A stretch of DNA of 64,000 bases from Actinomycetota bacterium (GTDB lineage: Bacteria > Actinomycetota > Actinomycetes > S36-B12 > UBA10799), in assembly GCA_020637055.1 (NCBI GenBank), contig JACJWR010000002.1, positions 434,001 through 498,000 on the forward strand, written 5' to 3'. Both the position numbers and the translations under genes were made by a program. Below, one piece after another: positions 33,461 to 42,694 of the stretch (position 1 is its first letter; each line of letters starts with the position of its first letter). Below the pieces are notes generated by a model. The model was not told the origin of the DNA. It ran no database searches and was given only the letters and a program-made list of their open reading frames with translations.

Positions 33461-35666
33461 TGAACCGCAGACCCTGCTGCCCATTCGCCGCACCCACGTC
33501 ACCGGTGGCAGATACCTCGGCCACCGGGGTGAAGTAGCCCAGAATGTCGATCACGAACTGCGTCGGCCCGCCACCTGCGAACACCGCCACCTCACGACCC
33601 TCGTTGACCACACCCGACGCCGAATTCGCGACGTTCTGCCCTGAGGCAAACCAGTTGATGATCGACGTAGCAGGCTTTCCCGTCCCCGGAACCCCCACCG
33701 CCAAATGGCCCGATCCCACCGTGTCTGTCACCGTCAACGTGTACGCCACCCCAGTCGCACCAGCCGGCACCCACGGCGAGAGGTCAACCGTTCGTTCTTG
33801 GCCGGAGAAGATCGGCCCATCAATCCCACGGGAGTCATACGCCCGCACCGGCGCCGTCGGCACGAACAACGAATCCGCCACCGCCGCAGGCGAAGTCACA
33901 GAGGACCCGGAACCAGCGCCACCGGGTCCAGCTGCAGGTTCGTCGTTGGGCATCGCGGTGCCATCGGCCAGGTAGAACCCGGTCACATCCACAATCGCCT
34001 CCGTGGCCCCACCCCGGGCCACAACCTGGATCATCCCGGCCTCATCCACCGCGGAGACGTACGCGTTCGCCCAGCGCTGCCCGGTCGCGAACCAGTTGGC
34101 CGTCGAGGTGCCCGACAAGTCCGCACCCGCCGGACCCACCGCCACGTGACCGGTCCCGACCGTGTCCACCAACGTCACGTTGTACGCCACCGCCACCGCA
34201 CCCTCGGGCGCCTGCACATCAACCACCACCGGCACCCCAGGCTGCAGCGGTCCAGCACCACCCTCCGAGGGGCGCGAATCGAACACCCGGAACGACGACT
34301 CCAACCCCGAGAACACCGCCCCCACCGGCGTCACCGACACCGACGCCGCCGCCCCCGGGCCGACGGCGTTGCGGGCCCGCAGCAGAATTTCCGTCTGGAC
34401 GCCGTTCGGCAATCCGGCCACCGTCGCGGTCGGTGCGGTCGAACCGGTCGGCACCCAGGTGACTCCCCCATCTGTGGAGTACTCCACTCCGGTCACCGGC
34501 GAACCGCCGTTGGCACCGAATGTGAAATCGACTACGGCCGATGAGTAGCCAGGCGTTGCCACCAGATTTGTGGGTGCCCAGGGAGTCAACGGGGTGGTGG
34601 TCAAGTAGTCCTCGGGAGTCGTGAAGAAGCCTCCGAGCACGGCCGAACCATTCGGCAGGAACGCAGTGGCATTCACCCGTGCATCCAAGTCCGGCGGCAC
34701 GAAGCCGGCGACCGGCGAACCATCATTCTCAAGCAGCGCCAGATACGGAACCGGGCTCTGGAAACTTCCACCTGCCACCACTTGCCCCGCAGGCGTGACC
34801 AGGAGGGAATCGACGATGGGCGAGTTGAATCCGGCGGCCTCGAATGTTGGATCGAGGCTGCCGTCCTGATTCAGCCGCACGACGGGTCCGCCGATGTTCG
34901 GGTCCTGATTGCCGCCGACGTAGATTCGGCCGTTTCCCGCATCGGCGAGGCTCTCCACACCCTCAGGAAACGCTGGCGGGTTGAACGTGGGGTCAACGGA
35001 CCCGTCGGAGTTGAATCGAAGCAGATACGGCCCGGCATCCTGCACCACGGTGACCACCACTTTGCCGTCGGCCACCGGGAGAATCTTCCGAACGTTGGCG
35101 AGGAGTTTCCAGTCGAATTCGTCCTGCTGGAAGGTGTCGTCGTGCGAGCCGTCCGGATTGAGCCGAGTGAGCAGAGGATCGGGTTCGGAGAAGTAGCCGC
35201 CGACCATCACCTTGCCATCCGGCAGAGTGACCACTGAACCCACCGGACCATCCAGCTCGGCTGGATCGAAGGTCGCGTCCTGGGTTCCGTCGGAATTGAG
35301 CCTGGTGATCGGATCGGGCATGAATCTGCCGCCGGCGATAACTTTGCCGCCGGGGTAGGCCGAGACCGACCAGACGAAATCCTCGATCGCCGAGGAGTCG
35401 AAGGTGGGGTCGACGGTGCCATCGGGGTTGAGGCGGGCGACATAGTCCGAGGGCGTCGTGAAGGCGCCACCCACCCACACCTTGCCATCGTCGGCGGCGC
35501 TCAGGGAGAGGACGACCTCGTTGAATCCCTCCGCGTTGGCCATGGGGGCGATGGCCGGTGGCGTTCCGCCCACGCTCGCGTTCCCGATGCCCGCCATGGG
35601 TGCCGCCAGCAAGGCGAGCCCGGTGACCAGCGCTGTGACGGCCGTGATGACATGCTTCGACGACAT
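33108..35666 (-). CDS. Giant secreted surface protein C: delta-60-type repeats, FN3, triple C-terminal module
   Basis: 852 aa. A signal peptide (residues ~5-30) precedes about seven ~45-residue repeats (DGKVWVGGAFTTP, LNPDGTVDPTF) of the DUF5122/delta-60 type, expected to form a propeller. One FN3 domain (near residues 365-455) and the shared triple C-terminal module follow. Its repeats differ in sequence from those in protein A, so a similar architecture may have been reached twice. The ATG at 35666 has GGAG upstream; the frame extends to 35699. C, B and A are read in that order toward pilA. Confidence 0.78.
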   Translation of the reverse strand: MSSKHVITAVTALVTGLALLAAPMAGIGNASVGGTPPAIAPMANAEGFNEVVLSLSAADDGKVWVGGAFTTPSDYVARLNPDGTVDPTFDSSAIEDFVWSVSAYPGGKVIAGGRFMPDPITRLNSDGTQDATFDPAELDGPVGSVVTLPDGKVMVGGYFSEPDPLLTRLNPDGSHDDTFQQDEFDWKLLANVRKILPVADGKVVVTVVQDAGPYLLRFNSDGSVDPTFNPPAFPEGVESLADAGNGRIYVGGNQDPNIGGPVVRLNQDGSLDPTFEAAGFNSPIVDSLLVTPAGQVVAGGSFQSPVPYLALLENDGSPVAGFVPPDLDARVNATAFLPNGSAVLGGFFTTPEDYLTTTPLTPWAPTNLVATPGYSSAVVDFTFGANGGSPVTGVEYSTDGGVTWVPTGSTAPTATVAGLPNGVQTEILLRARNAVGPGAAASVSVTPVGAVFSGLESSFRVFDSRPSEGGAGPLQPGVPVVVDVQAPEGAVAVAYNVTLVDTVGTGHVAVGPAGADLSGTSTANWFATGQRWANAYVSAVDEAGMIQVVARGGATEAIVDVTGFYLADGTAMPNDEPAAGPGGAGSGSSVTSPAAVADSLFVPTAPVRAYDSRGIDGPIFSGQERTVDLSPWVPAGATGVAYTLTVTDTVGSGHLAVGVPGTGKPATSIINWFASGQNVANSASGVVNEGREVAVFAGGGPTQFVIDILGYFTPVAEVSATGDVGAANGQQGLRFTAIPPSRAYDSRTVDGPIAGGQARTTTVITASGQVPAGAGAVAFNLTETDTLGRGHLRVAPGGSGIPAVSTINWYTDDMRVANGSVVAVNGDQMTTYARTTRDGSSQYLVDIGGYYN
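34059..34358 (-). repeat. Long near-identical DNA block, copy in protein C
   Basis: Partner of 31216-31515 at a constant offset of 2843 bp. Shared tracts include many synonymous positions, so selection on protein alone does not explain the match. Confidence 0.85.
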
Positions 35667-35690
35667 CTCTCGCTCCGAGTTCCACGCGGC

Positions 35691-35707
35691 GATACCCATG
35701 AGGTATC
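35691..35707 (-). promoter_or_regulatory. Small inverted repeat upstream of protein C
   Basis: GATACC-CATGA-GGTATC lies 25-41 nt before the ATG at 35666. It could be an operator or a leader hairpin. A TAGATT box about 35 nt further upstream (minus strand) is a candidate -10. Both are weak calls. Confidence 0.35.
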
Positions 35708-35798
35708 AACGCATTCGGCGACGCCGTAGGTCCGCGTCCTACTGAATCTACGCTCGCACCGGAGTTCGCGCCCAGAGGCGATCGACCTAGCCCGGCCG

Positions 35799-35812
35799 GG
35801 GACGAAAGTCCC
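35799..35812. terminator. Candidate hairpin downstream of the dienoyl-CoA reductase
   Basis: GGGAC-GAAA-GTCCC lies 21 nt past the stop of the minus-strand gene at 35834, beside the palindrome CCCGGCCGGG (35791-35800). The stem is short; it may end the upstream transcript before protein C. Confidence 0.4.
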
Positions 35813-35833
35813 AGTCGCCGGCGCGTGTCACGG

Positions 35834-37870
35834 CTAGAAAGCTGCGGCTACTTCGGTCCCCTGCTTGATCGCACGTTTGGCGTCCAATTCCGCTGCCACA
35901 TCCGCGCCACCGATCAGATGCGGAGTGATACCCGCCGCCACGAGGTCGTCATAGAGTTCGCGGCGGGGTTCTTGGCCGGTGCAGAGCACGACGGTGTCGA
36001 CTGCCAGGGTCTGCGGCGTCCCCTCGATCTCCACGTGGACGCCGGCATCGTCGATTCCGGTGTAGGTCACACCTGGGATCATGGTCACCCCTCGGCGTGA
36101 CAGTTCCGCGCGGTGGATCCACCCGGTGGTCTTGCCCAGACCGCCACCAACCTTGGAGGTCTTGCGCTGAAGCAGGTAGACCTCGCGCGGCGACACTTCG
36201 GGCTGGGCGGGAACCACACCCCCCGGCTCCGCGTAGTCGGTGTCGACGCCCCACCGGGCGAAGAACACGGCCGGATCCTCGCTCGCCTCCAGTCCATCGT
36301 CGGTGAGGAAGTCGGCGACATCGAATCCGATTCCACCTGCGCCCAGGATCGCCACCCGCTTGCCCACCTCGACTTCCCCACGCAGCACGTCGATGTAGGA
36401 CACCACGCTGGGGTGGTCGACCCCGGGGATCTCCGGAATCCGGGGCACCACACCGGTAGCCACCACGATCTCGTCGTATTCCGGCAGGCCGAGTTCGGCC
36501 GCCACCAGCTCGGTGGCCGACACGGGCTCACCGGTTCGCACGCTGACGCCGAGTTCGCGCAGGCGGACGTCGAAGTAGCGCAACGTCTCGTTGAACTCCT
36601 CCTTGCCGGGCACCGACTTGGCCAGCAGCAACTGCCCCCCGATGGTGTCCGCGGCATCGAATAGCGACACTTCGTGGCCGCGTTCGGCGGCCGTCACCGC
36701 ACACGCCATGCCCGCCGGGCCGGCGCCCACCACAGCCACCCGCTTGGCGTAGTGGGTGGGTTCCAGGATGAGTTCGGTCTCGTGGCAGGCCCTGGGGTTG
36801 ACCAGGCACGACGTCAGCTTCAACTGGAAGGTGTGGTCGAGGCAGGCCTGGTTGCAGGCGATGCAGGTGTTGATCCGTTCCGGGGTTCCGGCGGCCGCCT
36901 TCGCCACGAATCCCGGATCGGCGAGCATGGGCCGGGCCATCGAGATCATGTCGGCCACACCATCGGCGAGCAACCGCTCGGCGAGTTCCGGATTGTTGAT
37001 CCGGTTGCTGGTCACCACTGGAATCGAGACCGAGCCCATCACCTTGCTGGTCACCCACGTGTAGGCCGCTCGCGGGACCGACATGGCGATCGTCGGGATC
37101 CGCGCCTCGTGCCAACCGATCCCGGTGTTGAGGATCGTGGCTCCGGCCGCCTCGATCTCGGCCGCGAGTTCGAGGACCTCAGGCAAGGTGGAGCCCCCAG
37201 GCACCAGGTCGAGCATGCTGAGCCGGTAGATGATGATGAAATCGGCACCGACCGCTTCCCGAGTCCGCCGGACGATTTCCAGCGGGAAACGGATCCGGTT
37301 GGAGTAGGGGCCGCCCCAACGATCGCTGCGCTGGTTGGTCGCCGCCACTATGAACTCGTTGATCAGGTAGCCCTCGGAGCCCATGATCTCCACACCGTCG
37401 TATCCGGCGGCCTGTGCCAGCAATGCGGTGGACACGAAATCGTCGATGGTGCGCTCGACGTCGGCATCGCTGAGTTCCCGCGGGACGAAGGGCGCGATGG
37501 GTGCCTTGATCGGGCTCGGCCCCACCATGTCCTGGTGATAGGCGTAGCGGCCGAAATGCAGGATCTGCATGGCGATCCGGCCACCCGCGTCATGCACGGC
37601 ATCGGTGACGATTCGGTGGTTCGCGACTTCGGATTCATCGGACAGTTTGGCTCCGCCCGGATACGGGCGCCCTTCGTCGTTGGGCGCGATGCCACCGGTG
37701 ACGATCAGCCCGACTCCACCCCGCGCCCGTTCGGCGTAGAACGCCGCCATCCGGTCGAAGCCGCCGGGAGCTTCTTCCAGGCCCACATGCATGGATCCCA
37801 TCAACACCCGGTTAGGCAGTGTCGTGAAGCCAAGGTCGAGCGGGGCCAGCAGATGGGGGTATGCAGTCAC
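35834..37870 (-). CDS. fadH: NADPH-dependent 2,4-dienoyl-CoA reductase (FadH-like)
   Basis: 678-aa iron-sulfur flavoenzyme for degradation of unsaturated fatty acids. The N-terminal old-yellow-enzyme barrel has PNRVLMGSMHVGLE and a Tyr/His pair in HFGRYAYHQ. The 4Fe-4S cysteines are in INTCIACNQACLD and LTSCLVNP. The C-terminal half is an FAD/NAD(P) oxidoreductase (VVGAGPAGMACAV; AILGAGGIGFDVADFL). Length matches E. coli FadH (~670 aa). GTG at 37870 matches the family N-terminus; the frame stays open to 38116, but that part is antisense to the next gene. Confidence 0.92.
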   Translation of the reverse strand: MTAYPHLLAPLDLGFTTLPNRVLMGSMHVGLEEAPGGFDRMAAFYAERARGGVGLIVTGGIAPNDEGRPYPGGAKLSDESEVANHRIVTDAVHDAGGRIAMQILHFGRYAYHQDMVGPSPIKAPIAPFVPRELSDADVERTIDDFVSTALLAQAAGYDGVEIMGSEGYLINEFIVAATNQRSDRWGGPYSNRIRFPLEIVRRTREAVGADFIIIYRLSMLDLVPGGSTLPEVLELAAEIEAAGATILNTGIGWHEARIPTIAMSVPRAAYTWVTSKVMGSVSIPVVTSNRINNPELAERLLADGVADMISMARPMLADPGFVAKAAAGTPERINTCIACNQACLDHTFQLKLTSCLVNPRACHETELILEPTHYAKRVAVVGAGPAGMACAVTAAERGHEVSLFDAADTIGGQLLLAKSVPGKEEFNETLRYFDVRLRELGVSVRTGEPVSATELVAAELGLPEYDEIVVATGVVPRIPEIPGVDHPSVVSYIDVLRGEVEVGKRVAILGAGGIGFDVADFLTDDGLEASEDPAVFFARWGVDTDYAEPGGVVPAQPEVSPREVYLLQRKTSKVGGGLGKTTGWIHRAELSRRGVTMIPGVTYTGIDDAGVHVEIEGTPQTLAVDTVVLCTGQEPRRELYDDLVAAGITPHLIGGADVAAELDAKRAIKQGTEVAAAF

Positions 37871-37959
37871 GACGGGAACGCCTTCCGGGTGCGACGGATG
37901 AACTGTCCAGAAGTCTGCCAGGTGCCCCGGCACGGCCACCCCCAGGTGTCCGCTGCGAG

Positions 37960-37965
37960 TACCCT
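37960..37965 (+). promoter_or_regulatory. -10 box of the DUF1707 gene
   Basis: TACCCT followed by 7 nt and the GTG at 37973. GGAGG also lies in those 7 nt, so it is not clear whether initiation is leaderless or Shine-Dalgarno dependent. Confidence 0.5.
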
Positions 37966-37972
37966 CGGAGGC

Positions 37973-38677
37973 GTGAGTGACAGTCCCGCACCACGGTCGC
38001 CGGACGACGACGTACCCGCCCCGCTGCGTCTGCGGGCGTCCGACGCCGACCGGGACCGCGTCGCGAAAGTGATCAACAACGCGTTCGCCGAGGGCCGTCT
38101 CACCCCGGTGGAGCATGAGGAACGGTTGGCCGAGGTGTACGCGGCCACGACCTACGCCGAACTCGTGCCCACGCTGCGCGATCTTCCGGTTCCGCCCGGC
38201 ACTTTGACCGTTCCCAACTCGTCGTCGCCGGTTGCACTACCGAACGTGGATGCCGAATCGACGGCAGGCACCGGGGTGTCGGTCCGGCCCGGCCAACCCC
38301 TCGACACCGGCACCACCGCCGCTGCGGTATTCGGCGAATTCGCACGCACCGGACCCTGGACCGTCCCCGACCAGATGAGCGCGGTCGCGGTCTTCGGCTC
38401 CGGCGAACTCGACTTCACCCAGACCACGCTCACCTCGAACGAGACGGTGATCAACGTGGTCGCCATCTTCGGCGAGGTCAAACTCACGGTGCCGCCGGGC
38501 ATGGGCGTGCGCAACGAAGTGGTGGCGGTCATGGGCGAAGCCGACGTACGGGTGGAGGCCGGCTCCGCAGAAGTCCCCACCTTGGTGCTCAAGGGAGCAG
38601 TCATCTTCGGCAGCCTCCAGGTGCGCCACCCGAAACCGCCGAAAAAGAGCAAACGTCGGCAGATCACCGACCGCTGA
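37973..38677 (+). CDS. DUF1707 and LiaF-C-like domain protein
   Basis: 234 aa. The N-terminal DUF1707 domain (LRASDADRDRVAKVINNAFA, VEHEERLAEVYAATTYAEL) is a short helical module common in actinobacteria. The C-terminal half (residues ~110-215) repeats VAVFGSGELDF, VVAIFGEVKLTVPPG and VAVMGEADVRVE, the beta pattern of the LiaF C-terminal (cell-wall-stress) domain. No membrane helix is visible. In Firmicutes, LiaF restrains an envelope-stress sensor; a similar role here is only inferred. Confidence 0.82.
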   Translation: MSDSPAPRSPDDDVPAPLRLRASDADRDRVAKVINNAFAEGRLTPVEHEERLAEVYAATTYAELVPTLRDLPVPPGTLTVPNSSSPVALPNVDAESTAGTGVSVRPGQPLDTGTTAAAVFGEFARTGPWTVPDQMSAVAVFGSGELDFTQTTLTSNETVINVVAIFGEVKLTVPPGMGVRNEVVAVMGEADVRVEAGSAEVPTLVLKGAVIFGSLQVRHPKPPKKSKRRQITDR

Positions 38678-38684
38678 CCACCGG

Positions 38685-40130
38685 TCACCCCCTCCTGGCG
38701 ACCATTCCAACCAGAGTGCGGCGCGCGACCGGATCGAACTTGCCCGCCACCACAAGCCACACGACGCCGTACACCACCGCGGCGACCACCGCCGCCGGAA
38801 TCAACGGCAGCGACGTCAGCAACACCGGCACCATCACCACACTCGCCACCCCGGGCACGAAAGCGGCCCGCAACACCCCGGGTGAACCCACCAGGCGCCA
38901 CAACATGCCCCACAGCAGCAGGGCCTGCACCGACATGGCGGCGGCACTGGCCGCGGCCGCGCCGGCCGGACCGAATCGAGGGATCAGCGCGAGGTTGGCG
39001 CCGACATTGATGCCGAGCGCCACGATCCCGGCGGAGGTGACACGGCGGTTCTTGCTCCTGGCCAACAAACCCGCCGCCACCAGGTACTGCACCGAATAGG
39101 GGATGAGGGCGACCATGAGCCACCTCAGGGAGTTGCCGCTGTCGACCCCGTACGGCGATCCGAAGATCAACCGCAGTACCTCTTCGCTGCGTATCCCGAG
39201 CAGCAAGGCGTAGGGGAAGTAGACCGCGAACACCACCGAGCAGGCGCGATGGACCCCGCGGCGAACAGGCTCGTCCCCTTCTGCCGCGGCCATGGTGGGA
39301 AGCGCCACCCGGTCCACCGACCACAGCACGAAGAGTGCGGTCTCGAACAGTTTGTACGCAGCCGAATACGAGCCCACCGCGGTGGCGTTGAGCATCCACC
39401 CCAGCAGCACGGTGTCGATTCGGAAGATCAACATGTTGATCGTCGTACTCAGACCCAACGCGGTCGATCCCCGTGCAATCTCTGCGATACCGGCCCGACT
39501 CACTTGGCCCAACCTCGGCCGCAGGCCGATGCGGTGGCCGGTGACGAACATCAGCACGACCCCCACCAAGGTGCCCGCGAGGTATGCCGCCGACATTCCG
39601 ACCACTCCGCCACCGGAGAACAACACCGCGACCGCGAGGCCAGCAGTGGCGAGTCGCTGCACGACCAGGTTGATCGCCACCGATCGTTGTCGATCGCGCA
39701 CTGCGGCGGCCGACCGGATGGCCTGGTTCGCCGAATCCAGCAGCACCGCGATCGATAACAGCAGGGTCACCGGCCGAGCCCCCTCGGGCGCCCCCGGAAC
39801 CAGCACCGCGACGAGGACCGCGGGTGGGATCAACAGGCCGCGCAACGCGAGGGTGTTGGACAGCAACTCGTCGAGACGGGCGGGAATTCGGGTCGCCAAC
39901 TGGATCAGGGCGATGTCGAAACCCCACAGCACGAACGTGGAAACCATCAGAGCCAGGTTGAACGACCAACTGAACACCCCGAAGTCGGCCACACCCAGCA
40001 CCCGCGCGGCGACCGCGAACATGACGAACGACGCGAGCTTGCCCGCGACCTCCGCCACCGCCAGCAGCGAGACGGTGCGCGCGTGACGCACACCGACGCC
40101 GTCGTCACCATCTGATCGGGGTTCGCTCAT
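38685..40130 (-). CDS. Polysaccharide flippase, Wzx/MOP family
   Basis: 481-aa membrane protein with about 12-14 hydrophobic helices and little else. The first helix region (LLAVAEVAGKLASFVMFAVA, then ARVLGVADFG) is the typical start of MOP-superfamily flippases. It should move undecaprenyl-linked sugar repeats across the membrane. CGGGGCAGG precedes the ATG. It diverges from the glycosyltransferase gene and forms the left end of the exopolysaccharide locus. MurJ is less likely given the sugar-synthesis context. Confidence 0.82.
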   Translation of the reverse strand: MSEPRSDGDDGVGVRHARTVSLLAVAEVAGKLASFVMFAVAARVLGVADFGVFSWSFNLALMVSTFVLWGFDIALIQLATRIPARLDELLSNTLALRGLLIPPAVLVAVLVPGAPEGARPVTLLLSIAVLLDSANQAIRSAAAVRDRQRSVAINLVVQRLATAGLAVAVLFSGGGVVGMSAAYLAGTLVGVVLMFVTGHRIGLRPRLGQVSRAGIAEIARGSTALGLSTTINMLIFRIDTVLLGWMLNATAVGSYSAAYKLFETALFVLWSVDRVALPTMAAAEGDEPVRRGVHRACSVVFAVYFPYALLLGIRSEEVLRLIFGSPYGVDSGNSLRWLMVALIPYSVQYLVAAGLLARSKNRRVTSAGIVALGINVGANLALIPRFGPAGAAAASAAAMSVQALLLWGMLWRLVGSPGVLRAAFVPGVASVVMVPVLLTSLPLIPAAVVAAVVYGVVWLVVAGKFDPVARRTLVGMVARRG

Positions 40131-40228
40131 ACCTGCCCCGGTGCGTGTCCGGTCACGCCGTGGTCGCATCCCAACGAACTCGCAGGCCGAAGTGCGGAGG
40201 CCATCGAGTGCATGCCACGCTCCTGACT

Positions 40229-42625
40229 ATGGCCCCCAGTCGCACAATCCTGCTCATTCCCTACTACAACAGCGCCGAAAGACTACTCGCCTCGCTTGCC
40301 TCTGTGGATTCGGCTGAAAACTGCGACGTCTTGATAGTCGATGACGGAAGCACCGAGCGCCCGCTGGACCTCGAATCGGCGCGGACGGCCTTCACGGCCA
40401 ACGGAACGGTGTACGGACTGGTACTGCCGGAGAACCGGGGGATCGAGAACGCGTTGAACGCTGGACTGGATTGGATCGCCGAGCGGGACTACACCTACAT
40501 CGCACGGCTCGATTGCGGCGACCTCAACCGTCCGGGACGCCTGGCGCTGCAGGAGTCGTTTCTCGATGACCACCCGGACGTGCTGCTCGTGGGCGGCGCC
40601 GCCGCCTTCGTTGATCTCGAGGGCAACCAGCAGTTCGTGTACCGACTTCCCACCAGCCACGAGGCGATCGCGGCGAAGATGCGGAACAACTCGGCCTTCA
40701 TGCACCCATCGGTTATGTTCCGTACCTCGGCACTGTCCACAGTGGGGCACTATCCGCTCGACACGCCGGCGGCGGAAGACTACGAATTCTTCTGGCGCTT
40801 CATTGACGCCGGCCGGGTGGCGAACCTCCCCCACGTCCTGATCGACTACGAACTCGATCCGGGCGGAATCTCGCTGAGCAAGCGCACCACCCAACTCACG
40901 TCGCGTCTGCAGATCCAACGTGCGCACGACGACGGCTCTTGGGCGGCTCGCTTGGGCCGGGCGCGCACCCGGGCCCTGCTCAAGGTCCCCTACTCCACCG
41001 TCTTCGCGCTCAAGCGGCTCACCCGAGCGAGCACGAGACCCTCCGCGACACCTGAACCTCCCTCAGCCGCGCCCTCGCATCGGCCGCTCACGCGCCTCAC
41101 CGTCGAAGCCGTAGACGCCTACTGCGATCGACTGCAGAACCACGCTCGGGTGTCGACATCCGCCGGCGGCGAGCGGCCACGCCGGATCGCCCTGGTGCTG
41201 CAGGGGTCGTCGATGTCCTCCCTGGAGCGTCTGGCTGCGGACTTCTGTTCCCGCGGGGACACGGTGACGCTGGTGCCCGTGACACGAGCGGCCGTGGAGG
41301 CGGCCGACACCGGATCCGGGCTCGACGCCATCCTCAGTTTCGGGGCCACCCCGGTCTACCTTGCCGGTGTTCCCACCCTGGTGGTCACCGACGACGAGGG
41401 CATCGCGCTCGAGCAATCGGCGACGCTGGCCGACACCGTCCGCTGGAATCGACCACGATTCGAGGTCAGGTTGGCCGACACCATGGGTGCCGTGCTCGCC
41501 ACCGGCGAGGTCGCGTCCCGAAGGACGGTCGCCGCCACCCTCGAGCGGGCGCAGCGCGTCGTTGGCCCACTGCTGGTGATCGGTGCCCGTGAGCTGCCGT
41601 TGCCCGCGGCGCCGCCCGCAGCGGCATTGCATCGCGATGCCCGCCGGCCGGGGAATGCTTCGGCCGACGCTTTGGGCGGCGTGTGGTTCGCCGGGCGCAT
41701 CGCCGAAAGGGTGGCCTCGGTGCGTCAATGGCAACTGGGGAGGATTCCCGGCCGCAAGCCGATCCGCCTCTTGCTCGCCTCGGATGGCACCCCACCGCGG
41801 CCGGTGCGCTGGCATTCGGCTCCAACACCGGATTTCTGGGCCGACCCGCACGTCCTCGCCACGGAGGAGGGCGACTTCCTCCTCGTCGAGGAACTCGACA
41901 TGGAGACCGGCCGTGGGGCGATCCGGCTCCTGGAGATCGAAGGAGATGATATCGCTCCGCTCGGGATCGTCCTACGCACGGATCATCACCTCTCCTACCC
42001 GCAGGTGTACCGGGTGGGCGACCGCTGGCTGGCGACGGTGGAAACCTGTGCCCGCCACAACCCGATCTACACCTTCGACCAGGTCGGGGACCCGTGGCAG
42101 GTCGCCGACGACCTGCCGCCGTTGCCTCCCCATGTGGCCGACCCGGTGTTACTCATCGCGCCGCCCGACGACGACCCGACCGGAATGCCTCAGGTCAGCG
42201 GGCTGATCGGTACCGACGCGAGAGTCGACCCCGACGCCGTGGTCGTGCAGTACACCCTTGATCGGGATCGCACCTGGCGGCGGCTCGACCGCGCGACTCG
42301 GGTGGACGTGCGCAACGGCCGCGGCGGGGGCACCTTGGATCTCGCACGTGGCCTGCGTGCGACACAGGACTGCTCGGGTGAGTACGGCCGGGCCGTGGAA
42401 CTGCTCGGATTCCCTGAAACGCAGCCACTCGACGTGATCATCAGGGTGGACACCGCAACCGTGGGACCCGACGACGGAGGCCACCATCAGCGGGGGCTGC
42501 ACACGTTGTCCTGGTCGGATTCAGGAACAACGGTGTGGGCCGACGGGTGGCACCGCCGCCTGACGCCACTGGGCTGGCTGTGGGATCAACGCGAGCGACG
42601 CCACCTCGACCACTGCACCGGTTGA
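40229..42625 (+). CDS. Glycosyltransferase family 2 fused to a GINT1-type beta-propeller domain
   Basis: 798 aa. The N-terminal GT-A domain (residues ~1-240) has LLIPYYNSAERL, IVDDGST and the metal-binding stretch ARLDCGDLN. A less conserved middle region (~290-450) has formyltransferase-like traits (DAILSFGA, TLVVTDDEG). The C-terminal domain shows FWADPHV at residues 536-542 and HLSYPQVYRV, as in the five-bladed propeller of glucosamine inositolphosphorylceramide transferase-like proteins. The start is uncertain: ATG 40229 fits the family, though the frame is open to 40145. It probably adds a sugar to the exopolysaccharide repeat. Confidence 0.75.
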   Translation: MAPSRTILLIPYYNSAERLLASLASVDSAENCDVLIVDDGSTERPLDLESARTAFTANGTVYGLVLPENRGIENALNAGLDWIAERDYTYIARLDCGDLNRPGRLALQESFLDDHPDVLLVGGAAAFVDLEGNQQFVYRLPTSHEAIAAKMRNNSAFMHPSVMFRTSALSTVGHYPLDTPAAEDYEFFWRFIDAGRVANLPHVLIDYELDPGGISLSKRTTQLTSRLQIQRAHDDGSWAARLGRARTRALLKVPYSTVFALKRLTRASTRPSATPEPPSAAPSHRPLTRLTVEAVDAYCDRLQNHARVSTSAGGERPRRIALVLQGSSMSSLERLAADFCSRGDTVTLVPVTRAAVEAADTGSGLDAILSFGATPVYLAGVPTLVVTDDEGIALEQSATLADTVRWNRPRFEVRLADTMGAVLATGEVASRRTVAATLERAQRVVGPLLVIGARELPLPAAPPAAALHRDARRPGNASADALGGVWFAGRIAERVASVRQWQLGRIPGRKPIRLLLASDGTPPRPVRWHSAPTPDFWADPHVLATEEGDFLLVEELDMETGRGAIRLLEIEGDDIAPLGIVLRTDHHLSYPQVYRVGDRWLATVETCARHNPIYTFDQVGDPWQVADDLPPLPPHVADPVLLIAPPDDDPTGMPQVSGLIGTDARVDPDAVVVQYTLDRDRTWRRLDRATRVDVRNGRGGGTLDLARGLRATQDCSGEYGRAVELLGFPETQPLDVIIRVDTATVGPDDGGHHQRGLHTLSWSDSGTTVWADGWHRRLTPLGWLWDQRERRHLDHCTG

Positions 42626-42681
42626 CCGCACGGGGAACGTTTCGAGCACCCTGGCCGGAGATGTGAACGCCGACCTGGCAG

Positions 42682-42687
42682 TAGGCT
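42682..42687 (+). promoter_or_regulatory. -10 box of the first chain-length protein gene (leaderless)
   Basis: TAGGCT followed by 7 nt and GTG at 42695. Same geometry as several other genes in the window. Confidence 0.6.
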
Positions 42688-42694
42688 ACGCGCT

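Noticed and set aside
36674..37972. Long upstream extension of the DUF1707 frame
   Set aside because: This part is antisense to fadH and has no motif; the protein begins at the DUF1707 domain, next to a -10 box.
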